Source: Pirellulaceae bacterium (GTDB taxonomy: Bacteria > Planctomycetota > Planctomycetia > Pirellulales > Pirellulaceae). Taken from it: a stretch of 64,000 nt of DNA. The translations under genes and the position numbers were made by a program. The notes beneath the pieces were generated by a model. That model did no database searches. It was not told where the DNA came from and saw nothing but the letters and a program-made list of their open reading frames with translations. The stretch covers positions 16,516-80,515 of the forward strand of contig JADHUC010000008.1 of the NCBI GenBank assembly GCA_016784735.1, in the 5' to 3' direction. Every line of letters begins with the position of its first letter. The first letter of the stretch is position 1. This document shows positions 10,301-17,880 of this stretch, one piece after another.

Positions 10301-10422
10301 GGGTCGCTCAACAGGGCCTCGTCAATCTTCACACTTACCATCTGCCCTTTGTCGGATGACAGGAACACGATCAGCAATAGAAGGACTGCAACGACCAGGA
10401 CAGCCAGGCCGGCGGCAATCAA
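7360..10422 (-). CDS. Membrane-anchored ectodomain with PEGA-like, NTF2-like and three DUF1080 modules (detached C-terminal part of a kinase)
   Basis: 1020 residues when read from the TTG at 10422. It begins inside a transmembrane segment (IAAGLAVLVVAVLLLLIVFL). Next come a PEGA-like beta module (NATVWLDGEQ ... KPGEHRYEIRRG, about 40-80), an NTF2/DUF4440-like region (about 240-365, RYDPSNDDHV ... WRFLAWVAGDW), and three DUF1080 lectin-like/3-keto-disaccharide-hydrolase domains, each opening with (L/T)EPGFVSLFDG at about residues 375, 585 and 810. The reading frame continues upstream of 10422 (DGRSKTPL precedes IAAGL) and aligns with the linker of the neighbouring kinase at 12518-15094. This piece is therefore the out-of-frame ectodomain of the kinase at 10419-12293. 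If translated on its own by coupling (TTGA overlap) it would be an extracytoplasmic sugar-binding anchor. Confidence 0.75.
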   Translation of the reverse strand: MIAAGLAVLVVAVLLLLIVFLSSDKGQMVSVKIDEALLSDPNATVWLDGEQMEIADVGDTIELKPGEHRYEIRRGDEVIVIRGFKVEEGEPFVLQISAEAHQSLMNLAQRKTELWLEKGVFGPKDDMYWEDSGVYAQDDQSSSVQFTSMDVVKELMPAFLDSIDGVALGPHSARCQINGSIGLIVWDGSVQFRTRDGQSAGSTGVGIAIPRDGQWKEIAGVMGDWRLGPSDRYDPSNDDHVALQRLLDQAGEAMVRKDAEAIRRLSHPDWRGFIEGDDGPQVITSEAYTQENLHGMAVDKHQHTITNVKIDGPLAISLSQLDQIVDGRPVIAQGHLNFYARTKEGWRFLAWVAGDWTSVLTGRKGQGTSSPPLEPGFVSLFDGETLNGWEGDKTHYFVQDGLLVSDFGEQMFLDKSGGNLLTSREYGDFTLRLEFRLQPGANSGVLIRSSSSGQPKRDGMEIQVIDDSDPEFAEILRAKPYQRTASLSPVAPAQSGKLEPVGSWNELEITCQGRQLTVRLNASTVLDVNLDSFQGKAANGQDCPGLSRIRGRIGLLGFASRRRVEYRNIRIKELTPVPNQQLEPGFVSLFDGKTLVGWETWRVTGRNMEDPRQVPGGWDVQDGMLVCTSDQAGWLKSSRHYGDFVLQLEYRLPTGGNSGIFIRCPAAGHLSMQGMEIQIIDEQGQAFSPVRQEMRTGAIAHVVGPPRLSSAAKPPGEWNSVEIRCEGDQVQVSLNGISVVDASMMEFEELRTRPRSGFIGLSNWQGQARGTAFRNIRIKELTTSSASPTEPGFVSLFDGKTLNGWHGDPLLWRVVDGTIVGNTKGVEFDVHSYLCTEKKYRDFVLKVKFKLHEGNSGIQFRSEQLPDYIAAGYQAEIGWASTRKRPNEAMSLFFQGLSRPAEWMDRGELLRLVNEKDWNEYVITCRGRHITIQLNGRTTVDFMEDQPAAEEGVIGFQIMRRPEMGFADMKVEFKDIRIKELADLQDEQTEAGSGIRRGGRSESPRNRGLRKQALENRGLR

Positions 10423-12293
10423 CGGCGTCTTCGAACGGCCATCGCGAACCGTTGCCGGTTCCCTTGCGCGCGGCGACCAGGTGCTTTGCGGCGGTATTTG
10501 TTCCGCCGGTTTATGCGTTCATACAGCAGTCGTGCCAGGCGATCGATCCACCAGTGGTTCGAGTGAGCGGGCAAGAGCATGCCTGCATCGTCAAAACGAT
10601 GCTTTTCGTCGGGCCCGTACGTGCCGAGACGCTCGTACAGATCACGTGCCATGATGTTGCCTGGATCGATCTCTAGCAGATTCTCCAGCACGTCCTCCCG
10701 TAACCTCCCGAACTGGCGATCCCGGACCGCTTGCGTCATCCGCTCGTTCAGATCGTCCACCTTTGCCTGAAGTCCTTGGGCCTGCTTCAACAATTGATCG
10801 GCTTCTTCGGATCGTTTGTCCGGCGGAATAGCATCCAGCAGGTCGATTACGCCCGCGTAGTCCTGGTGGGCGAGCCGATCGATGGCTTCCGAGACCACCG
10901 TCGTCCTTTCTCCACGGGCCTCGTCCGGCGTGACAACGGAACGCTTCAGGCTGATGTCGGACGCATCCAAGACGGACGTCTCCGCGATACTGTCCGCAGC
11001 GCCGCTCTGGGTCTCGGCAACAGCAGTGGTTCTTGGAGGAATTGGAGGCGGTCCACCTTTCTCCGCGATGCCGCATCGGCTCAACTGCTCGATGACTTCG
11101 GCCATCGACGCCTGCCGCTGGTCGGGCTCTTTCGCAAGCATTTGTTGACACACCGCATCCAAGACTTCGGGCACGTCCGATCGCGCCGCGCGGAGTGACG
11201 GGATCGGATCCTGGCGGTGGGCCAGGATCTTTTTCGTCATGGTATCGCCGCCGTAGGGAGCTTGGGCCGTCAGAAGGTAATACAGCGTGCAGCCCAGGCT
11301 GTAGATGTCCGTCCGACCGTCCACATTCCGTGTATCCAACGCTTGCTCGGGCGACATGAAGTCCAGCGTTCCCATCACTTGGCCCGTCTGTGTCAACGCG
11401 TCATCACTCGCTGTGCCGCTTTCCATGCGAGCCAGCCCCATGTCCAGCACCTTCACCACGCCTTCTGTGTCGACGAGGATATTCGATGGCTTGATGTCTC
11501 GGTGAACGACACCGTGCCGGTGCGCGTATTCCAAGCCTCGAGCGGCCTGGATAATGTCATCCACAGCCGTCTGGAGGCTCAGTGGGCCTTGCTCCTTGAC
11601 CAGCAATGCCAAATCCTGGCCCTGAACATGTTCCATCACCAGGAAATGGACGCCGTTGGCTTCATCCGCGTCGTGCGCCGTGACGATGTTCACATGCGAG
11701 AGTTTTGCTGCAGCCTTGGCTTCACGTTGAAAGCGTTTCACCGCTTCGGGTATTCGCATGGCCGCGGTGGGAAGCATCTTCAACGCCACAACTCGTTCCA
11801 TACGCCGATGCCGAGCCTTGAAGACCTGCCCCATGCCGCCACGGCCGATTTTGTCCAAAATGACATAGTTGCCGAGTACCAGCCCTCGTGTCTTCCCCTG
11901 ATAGACGGCTCGAGCCTGGAATCGCGTCAGGTGCCCTTGACTGTGCAGTAGCTTGGCAAGATCGTCGGCAGCCTCAGGCTGCTCGTTCGCGGACAGTCCG
12001 TTGAGAATCGTCTGCAGTTGATCGTCGGTCATCAGCTCGGACGAGACCAAACCCTGAACGAACTGAGCCAACGTCACGCGGTGCGTTTCTTTCCGCCCGT
12101 ATTCGCCCTGGACGGTCTCCAATTCGTCTCGCAATTGGCTTCGCTGTGGTTCCGGAATGTCGCCCAGGAACGCGTCGATTTGCGGAGACTTCCCGGCTTT
12201 CAGTTCGGCTTCAAACTGGCGGCAGATCTTGTCGACAGCCAACAGGTCTGAAACGGACAACGCATTCTCAGGGCTCTCAGGCACTTCGACCAT
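10419..12293 (-). CDS. Hanks-type Ser/Thr protein kinase, frameshifted before its membrane segment
   Basis: 624 residues from ATG 12293, chosen because the GGAGTT-N9-ATG context matches that of the paralogue at 15094. The N-terminal 140 residues form a helical planctomycete-specific region ending FQARAVYQGKTRG. The kinase domain (about 143-410) has the glycine loop GRGGMG, the VALK lysine (K172), HRDIKPSN (Asp 266), DMG (284-286) in place of DFG, and an SPEQ motif followed by D-I-Y-S-L-G. A helical region follows. The last about 30 residues (from INRRNKYRRK) are Arg-rich and unlike any domain, while the next frame carries KPAEQIPPQSTW and the membrane linker. A one-base deletion, or two-base insertion, between about 10530 and 10422 is the simplest explanation. 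It is a cytoplasmic signalling kinase whose sensor part is now in another frame. Confidence 0.85.
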   Translation of the reverse strand: MVEVPESPENALSVSDLLAVDKICRQFEAELKAGKSPQIDAFLGDIPEPQRSQLRDELETVQGEYGRKETHRVTLAQFVQGLVSSELMTDDQLQTILNGLSANEQPEAADDLAKLLHSQGHLTRFQARAVYQGKTRGLVLGNYVILDKIGRGGMGQVFKARHRRMERVVALKMLPTAAMRIPEAVKRFQREAKAAAKLSHVNIVTAHDADEANGVHFLVMEHVQGQDLALLVKEQGPLSLQTAVDDIIQAARGLEYAHRHGVVHRDIKPSNILVDTEGVVKVLDMGLARMESGTASDDALTQTGQVMGTLDFMSPEQALDTRNVDGRTDIYSLGCTLYYLLTAQAPYGGDTMTKKILAHRQDPIPSLRAARSDVPEVLDAVCQQMLAKEPDQRQASMAEVIEQLSRCGIAEKGGPPPIPPRTTAVAETQSGAADSIAETSVLDASDISLKRSVVTPDEARGERTTVVSEAIDRLAHQDYAGVIDLLDAIPPDKRSEEADQLLKQAQGLQAKVDDLNERMTQAVRDRQFGRLREDVLENLLEIDPGNIMARDLYERLGTYGPDEKHRFDDAGMLLPAHSNHWWIDRLARLLYERINRRNKYRRKAPGRRAQGNRQRFAMAVRRRR

Positions 12294-12517
12294 AGGAAGG
12301 AACTCCGCGAGCAAACTGCCGGGGGAAGTATTAGCGAAGGAGCAGACGACCCTACACGCGCCAGCGGTTGGCTGACTGCTCGGTTGGATGGTTCGCGATC
12401 TTCAGAGTAATATAGCTGTTACATTTGCACGTACAATGGGCAACGTTGCGAGTGGATCGGTGCAGCGATCTCTTGCACCGGGCGTGCCTTGGTGGGCGAC
12501 TGATCTAGTCGACGTCG

Positions 12518-15094
12518 TTACGATGACGAATCGTCAACGCGAGGTTGAAGGTCCCGCCTGGTTCCGGTCCTTCTACCCCGCTTTGCTCGATTAGAGCTTT
12601 CTCCCGGTGCATCGAAAGGAGCGATTTCCGCCGTCGGTTCTTCTTTCGGCCGTTCCGATGTGCCGATGCCCCATTCCTTTGCGACGGTCTTGATCTCGGA
12701 GATTAGGGCCGGGTTTGTTTCGATACCTACGCTCGATAGATGGGCTTTGTCTGTGCGGCCATGTCCTCCGCGTCCATAACTGTCGAACACTGCACCACAA
12801 AGCTCGTACTCATCGACTATTTCACCGTAAGTACGTATCATGCCGGGGTCGCAGTCCGGCACCAAGCCAACATGGTTTCTCGAGTCGTTGGACCAGAAGA
12901 GTAATAACGGGCGGCCCTCGGCCCTCAGTTTCCAGACTGGCAGAGATCTGTTGTAGGAGGCTCTCCTTTTGGCGCTCTCTTCCCTGCTCACGGCACGGAC
13001 CAGAACGACGTCGACGGCAGGGGGAATTCGAAGATCCAGCGGTTCCGACTTGGCTATCCTACCTACTCCCACATATTGAGCCCAGAGCTCAACATCATGC
13101 GGCAAAGACTCCTTTAACATCTGTCCGCACTGCCTAAGCTCATCCGGCCCCATCCGATCAATGTGTAGATCCATGCAGCAGACGGCGTTGATGCGATACT
13201 GTTGGGCCAGGGGGATAACTCGATTTGTCACGATGTCGAGGTTTCCCTCGGCCAATTCGAAGCTAAGGACAACCTTCAAACCAGAGGCTTGTGCGGCCTC
13301 GATCACAGGTTCTGGTTTGGGATGAATTGCGCAGACGAGAACCACATTCGTGTACTCGCTGAACTCCGAGAACTCCACGGGTTCATGTACCAGATATCCC
13401 AGCCAACGTGTGGGCGAATCTGCGCGCGCAGATTTGGCTTCCGAGACATTGGCTTCTTTCTCTTTGCCTTGCCCAACTGAGATTCTCGCTTCTGACGCTG
13501 ACTCGCTGTTTTCAGAAACCAACATATCCTCAGACGTGTTCTTTTTGAAAACTAGGCCAAACAGAATCACAACAAGACATGCCAATGCTGCAATGGCCAG
13601 ACCGATGGCAAGAGGAACCGGAGGCACCTTCGGACGGCCGTCTCGCTTGACGGCCGCATGGGCTTGATGTGCCAGCCCTTTGATCTCTCCCGAAACCGCG
13701 GCTGGCTTGTCCGCGCGGGCTTCATCTGGTGTAACGACCGTATGCTTCAGCCCTATGTCGGGCGGGGCTGTGGTGGAAGTCTCGGCCGCTTCGTCCGAAA
13801 CCATGTCGAGCGTGTCGTCGATAATAGCCGTCTTTGGAGGAATTGGGGGCGGGCCGCCGCTGTCTGCGATGGCGAATTGGTTCAACTGCCTGATGACCTC
13901 GGCCATGGAAGCCTGCCGAACATCAGGTTCCTTGGCCAGCATCTGTTGAAATACGGCCTCCAATTCTTCGGGCACGTCCGACCGCGCCGCGCGGAGTGAC
14001 GGGATCGGATCCTGGCGATGCGCCAGGATCTTCTTAGTCATCGTATCGCCGCCGTAAGGCACCTGTGCGGTCAGCAAGTAATACAACGTGCAGCCCAGAC
14101 TGTAGATATCGGCTCGACCATCCGCACTTCGTGTATCGAGCGCCTGCTCGGGCGACATGAAATCCAACGTTCCCATCACTTGGCCGGTGTGCGTCAGCGC
14201 GTCTTCGCTCTTTGTCGCGTCATCCACACGAGCCAGTCCCATGTCCAGCACCTTGATCACGCCCTCCGCATCCACCAAGATGTTCGAAGGCTTGATGTCG
14301 CGGTGGACGACACCATGTTGGTGCGCGTATTGCAGCCCTTGCGCAGATTGTGCGATGTAGTCCACGGCCGTGGCGACGGTCAATGGGCCCTGCTCCTTGA
14401 CCAGCGATGCCAGGTCCTGGCCTTCGACACATTCCATCACCAGGAAATGGATGCCCCCCGCATCATCCGCATCATACGCCCTGACGATGTTCGCGTGCGA
14501 GAGTTTGGCCGCCGCCTTCGCCTCGCGGTGAAATCGTTTCACCGCTTCGGGATGCTTCATAGCCGAGGTGGGCAGCATTTTGAGCGCCACTACCCGTTCC
14601 ATACGGCAATGCTGTGCTTTGAAAACCTGCCCCATGCCGCCGCGGCCTAGCTTGTCCAAGATGACATAATTGCCGAGTACCAGCCCTCGAGTTTTGCCTT
14701 GATAGAGAGCTCTGGCCTGGAATGACGTCAGGTGGCCATGACGATGGAGCAGCTTGGCAAACTGGTCGGCCGTCTCAGGCCGCTCGTCCGTGGACAAGTC
14801 ATTCAAGACCGTCTGCACCTGGTCCTCTGTCATCACCCCGGACGAGACCAGATTCTGGATAAATTGAACCAACGTCACGCGCTGCTCGGACTGCTGCCCG
14901 TGTTCCCGCTGGATGGTCTCCAACTCGGCCCGCAATTGGCTACGCTGCGGCTCCAGCGTGTCGCCCAGGAATGCTTCGATTTGGGGACCCTTCCCGGCCT
15001 TCAACTCCGCCTCGAACTGGCGGCAGATCTTGTCGATCGCCAACAGGCCCGAAACCGTGAATTCGTTTTGCGGGTTCCCGTGTACCTCGGCCAT
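12518..15094 (-). CDS. Membrane Ser/Thr protein kinase with a probable TIM-barrel ectodomain
   Basis: 858 residues from ATG 15094 (GGAG upstream). The N-terminal helical region and kinase domain are closely similar to those of the neighbour at 10419-12293: [49 protein letters not shown] single transmembrane segment ([20 protein letters not shown]) follows a short DGRPK linker. The roughly 270-residue exterior part ([10 protein letters not shown] ... VVLVCAIHP ... [10 protein letters not shown] ... [12 protein letters not shown] ... VELWAQYV ... DVVLVRAVS ... PLLLFWSND ... CGAVFDSYG) alternates beta-strands and helices like a glycoside-hydrolase-type TIM barrel, an unusual kinase sensor. The end is Arg/Ser-rich. 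The frame beside it (stop at 12505) reads [18 protein letters not shown] and may be the true tail. The enzyme class of the barrel is inferred, not recognised. Confidence 0.8.
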   Translation of the reverse strand: MAEVHGNPQNEFTVSGLLAIDKICRQFEAELKAGKGPQIEAFLGDTLEPQRSQLRAELETIQREHGQQSEQRVTLVQFIQNLVSSGVMTEDQVQTVLNDLSTDERPETADQFAKLLHRHGHLTSFQARALYQGKTRGLVLGNYVILDKLGRGGMGQVFKAQHCRMERVVALKMLPTSAMKHPEAVKRFHREAKAAAKLSHANIVRAYDADDAGGIHFLVMECVEGQDLASLVKEQGPLTVATAVDYIAQSAQGLQYAHQHGVVHRDIKPSNILVDAEGVIKVLDMGLARVDDATKSEDALTHTGQVMGTLDFMSPEQALDTRSADGRADIYSLGCTLYYLLTAQVPYGGDTMTKKILAHRQDPIPSLRAARSDVPEELEAVFQQMLAKEPDVRQASMAEVIRQLNQFAIADSGGPPPIPPKTAIIDDTLDMVSDEAAETSTTAPPDIGLKHTVVTPDEARADKPAAVSGEIKGLAHQAHAAVKRDGRPKVPPVPLAIGLAIAALACLVVILFGLVFKKNTSEDMLVSENSESASEARISVGQGKEKEANVSEAKSARADSPTRWLGYLVHEPVEFSEFSEYTNVVLVCAIHPKPEPVIEAAQASGLKVVLSFELAEGNLDIVTNRVIPLAQQYRINAVCCMDLHIDRMGPDELRQCGQMLKESLPHDVELWAQYVGVGRIAKSEPLDLRIPPAVDVVLVRAVSREESAKRRASYNRSLPVWKLRAEGRPLLLFWSNDSRNHVGLVPDCDPGMIRTYGEIVDEYELCGAVFDSYGRGGHGRTDKAHLSSVGIETNPALISEIKTVAKEWGIGTSERPKEEPTAEIAPFDAPGESSNRAKRGRRTGTRRDLQPRVDDSSS

Positions 15095-15334
15095 ATTTGA
15101 AAACTCCAACCATGGACTGGGAATTACAGGCAATCAACAGAATCGCATTATTGCTGCGATTCCGTCTGTGCACAACCTACTTGGGTGGATGCCTGGTGAC
15201 TTGTAGAGTAACATATCTGCTGTACTATTTTCCAAGACGGTCGCACGTCGGCTTATACCGAGGGCTGGTGCTGAGGTACGTGCGCGGTCGGCGAGTCCTG
15301 TTTGACGCGATCCTTTTTGCCGGTTGACGATGCC

Positions 15335-17605
15335 ATGCCTTGGCCTATGGCCTCCGATTACAGTGCGATCGTACAGCAACCGCGTTTCGCGTTTCGCGAT
15401 CCGGTGCTTCAAGCTTGTAGTATCGAGCGCAACTCGCTCGGGCAACCGCTCACGAGAGCCGGCGCGTTTGCCGTGGTTTACAAAGGGATCGACGCGGAAG
15501 GCAAGGCTTGGGCGCTGCGAGCTTTTACCACCGAATCGCAGCAGCGTCGGGAGCACTACGAGCACATCGCGTCGCATCTACAGTCGCGAAAGCCGCGTTG
15601 CTTGGTCGACTTCGAGTATCGCGATTCGTCCATCCGATCGGCCAGCGACGGCAAGTGGTATCCGTTGGTTGCAATGGATTGGGTCCAAGGCATGATTCTG
15701 TTCTCGTGGGTCCAGTCCAAATGCCGAAAGGGCAAAGGGGCGTCGATCGCCAAAGGCGCCCGCCATTGGCTGAAACTGGTCAAGGAACTGAGTAAAGCCG
15801 AAATCGCGCACGGCGATCTGCAACACGCCAACATCCTGGTGACTCCACAGGGGCGGCTTAAGCTGGTCGATTACGACGGCATGTGCGTGCCGGGGCTGGT
15901 CGGCCGAAGGAATATCGAGATTGGCGTCCGCCCCTACCAGCATCCGCAGCGTAATGAATCCACCTTGCTGTCCACCAGCCTGGATGACTTCTCCGCTCTG
16001 GCAATCTACACGGCTCTGCGCGCCTTGGCGGCCGACATTTCGCTGTGGGACAAGCACGTGGAACAGCCGGGCTACGACAAACTGTTGTTCCGCAGCGAGG
16101 ATTTCCTGGATCGAGAACAGTCGCCCCTGTACCGAGATCTAATGAACTCTCCAGACTCCGATGTCCGTACGCTGGCCGCGCAGTTGTTCACTTTCGCCCG
16201 CGGAAGTATCGACGACGTGCCGCCGTTGAGTCAACTGGTCGCCGCCGAGCCGGGAGGCAAACGCGCAGCGGTATCTGCTATTCCGAACGTGCCTTGGCAA
16301 TCCGATATGCCGGAGCCGCAGCCGGGTGACAAACCCGCGTCACGGGTCATCCTGGACGTTACAGCCGGACCGCTTCAGGGCGAGACTCTCCATATCGAGC
16401 AACATGACACCTTGCTGTTCGGCCGCGGTGCGGACTGCCGTATCCGAGTCGCCGACGACCGCCGGATCTCGCGACATCAGTTCCTCCTGGAAGTGATTCC
16501 GCCTCATGCTTGTCTGCGCGATCTGGGAAGTCGCAACGGGACTTATGTGAACGGCGTCAAGTACGGTGGCCGAGATGAGCCGAAGCGGCCAGCCGAATCA
16601 CCGGCAGACGAGGTCTTCGTAGAGGTAGAATTGAAGCACGGCGATCAGATCATTGCTGGCGAGACCACTGTGCTGCTGCGCATAGAGGGACTGTCGCTGC
16701 CGTCTGCTGCAAAAGAGTCGGACAAGGACTCTTCGGATGCACTAGTCGTACCGGAGGAAACAACCGAACGGCTGGTTGACCGCCTGGAAGTCGGTGAACA
16801 GATCGGAACGGGAACACTGGGGGTTGTCTACAAGGTGGAAACCGGACAGGACCAACAAGAACTGGTCCTGAAGGTTGTGCATCCCACGACAGAGATCGGC
16901 AAGACAAACCGGGCCGAACTCCTTCGTGCATTCGCAAGCTACCAGTCGCTTCGTCACGCGAACATCGTAGGACTGGTGGAACACGGCACGTTGCGGCGAG
17001 CCTTTTACTTCCTTGCGGAATACTGCAACGAAGGCAGCCTGGATCAGTGGATCGAGGAACGCGGCGGCAAACTGATTCTGGGTCAGGCGCGGCCGCTGAT
17101 GTTCCAGTGCCTGGACGGTTTGGATCATGCCCATCGTCAAGGGTTGGTGCACGGAGACCTGAAACCTCAGAGCATCCTATTGCACCGCGAGAATCGCAAA
17201 CGAATTGGACGGATTGCCGATTTCGGTCTAGCTCGGATTCTAGAGGACTCAGGATCGTCCGGCATGACGACAACCGGGAAGTCCTGGAAGAACTTCCATT
17301 TCCTGCCCCGCGAGCGACTCGTCAGTCCCCGCGAAAGCGATCTTCGCAGCGACCAATGGAGCATGGCTGCGGTGTTCTACCACATGCTGACTGGGCGGTT
17401 TCCCCGCGATCTTGCCGGAGGCGACCCGATTGCCGAAATCCTCCATTCCGAGACGGTGCCCATTCGCGATCGCAACTCGACGGTTCCGCAGCCTGTGGCC
17501 CGTGTGATCGATCGGGCCTTGTCGTCGGATCCGGAAAAGAGGTTCCGCGATGCCGCTGAAATGAAATCGCATCTCAAACGCGCGTTTGCTCGGGTCCGAC
17601 GTTGA
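15335..17605 (+). CDS. Kinase-FHA-kinase protein with altered catalytic motifs in both kinase domains
   Basis: 756 residues from ATG 15335 (15347 is also possible). Domain 1 (about 30-300) is a divergent kinase. The usual VAxK lysine position reads WALR (R62), the catalytic loop is HGDLQHAN (159-166) and DFG is DYDG (179-182). An FHA domain occupies about 337-450, with GRGADCRI, RISRHQF and LGSRNGTYVNG, the phosphothreonine-binding signature. Domain 2 (about 485-750) has IGTGTLG, VLK (K513), HGDLKPQS (606-613, Ser where Asn is expected), DFG (629-631) and a late D-Q-W-S-M. No signal peptide or membrane segment is present, so it should be cytoplasmic. It could read the phosphorylation state of the adjacent membrane kinases through FHA. 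It is divergent from the kinase at 15094 and convergent with the one at 17881. Confidence 0.85.
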   Translation: MPWPMASDYSAIVQQPRFAFRDPVLQACSIERNSLGQPLTRAGAFAVVYKGIDAEGKAWALRAFTTESQQRREHYEHIASHLQSRKPRCLVDFEYRDSSIRSASDGKWYPLVAMDWVQGMILFSWVQSKCRKGKGASIAKGARHWLKLVKELSKAEIAHGDLQHANILVTPQGRLKLVDYDGMCVPGLVGRRNIEIGVRPYQHPQRNESTLLSTSLDDFSALAIYTALRALAADISLWDKHVEQPGYDKLLFRSEDFLDREQSPLYRDLMNSPDSDVRTLAAQLFTFARGSIDDVPPLSQLVAAEPGGKRAAVSAIPNVPWQSDMPEPQPGDKPASRVILDVTAGPLQGETLHIEQHDTLLFGRGADCRIRVADDRRISRHQFLLEVIPPHACLRDLGSRNGTYVNGVKYGGRDEPKRPAESPADEVFVEVELKHGDQIIAGETTVLLRIEGLSLPSAAKESDKDSSDALVVPEETTERLVDRLEVGEQIGTGTLGVVYKVETGQDQQELVLKVVHPTTEIGKTNRAELLRAFASYQSLRHANIVGLVEHGTLRRAFYFLAEYCNEGSLDQWIEERGGKLILGQARPLMFQCLDGLDHAHRQGLVHGDLKPQSILLHRENRKRIGRIADFGLARILEDSGSSGMTTTGKSWKNFHFLPRERLVSPRESDLRSDQWSMAAVFYHMLTGRFPRDLAGGDPIAEILHSETVPIRDRNSTVPQPVARVIDRALSSDPEKRFRDAAEMKSHLKRAFARVRR

Positions 17606-17689
17606 TGCGCAAGTGCTTGCGATGCTGAAAGCCGATTTCGCGCGGCTGTTCGTGGCCGCTGGTGATGGTCGAACCGTTGTCCAGAGGGG

Positions 17690-17880
17690 CGGCGGGACTC
17701 GTTCAAGTTCCTCCTCCGTGTTGCCCATATCAGTCTTACTCGGCGGGATGAGCACCAGCTTCATGCCGGTCGAGTTCGTGGTTCCCACAGCAATGCCAAG
17801 ATGCTCTGCCCATGCGCGATGTCGAAAGGAGCGATGGCAACGGGTGGTGCATCGAACCGGCAGGGTGAGTTGGAGGCAGG
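17690..17880 (-). pseudogene. Decayed N-terminal part of a third SUMF1 domain, downstream of the kinase stop
   Basis: Directly after the TAA of the kinase ending at 17881, the same frame continues PPVAIAPFDIA, equivalent to the VAPFNAAQA and IAPFNTDQA linkers before each SUMF1 domain in that kinase. A shift of one frame then gives AWAEHLGIAV and NSTGMKLVLIPP, followed by MGNTEEELERV, all typical of a SUMF1 start. The homology stops near 17690, close to the end of the convergent gene at 17605. So the kinase once had, or recombined with, a third SUMF1 unit that has since been cut, frameshifted and separated by a stop. Confidence 0.7.
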
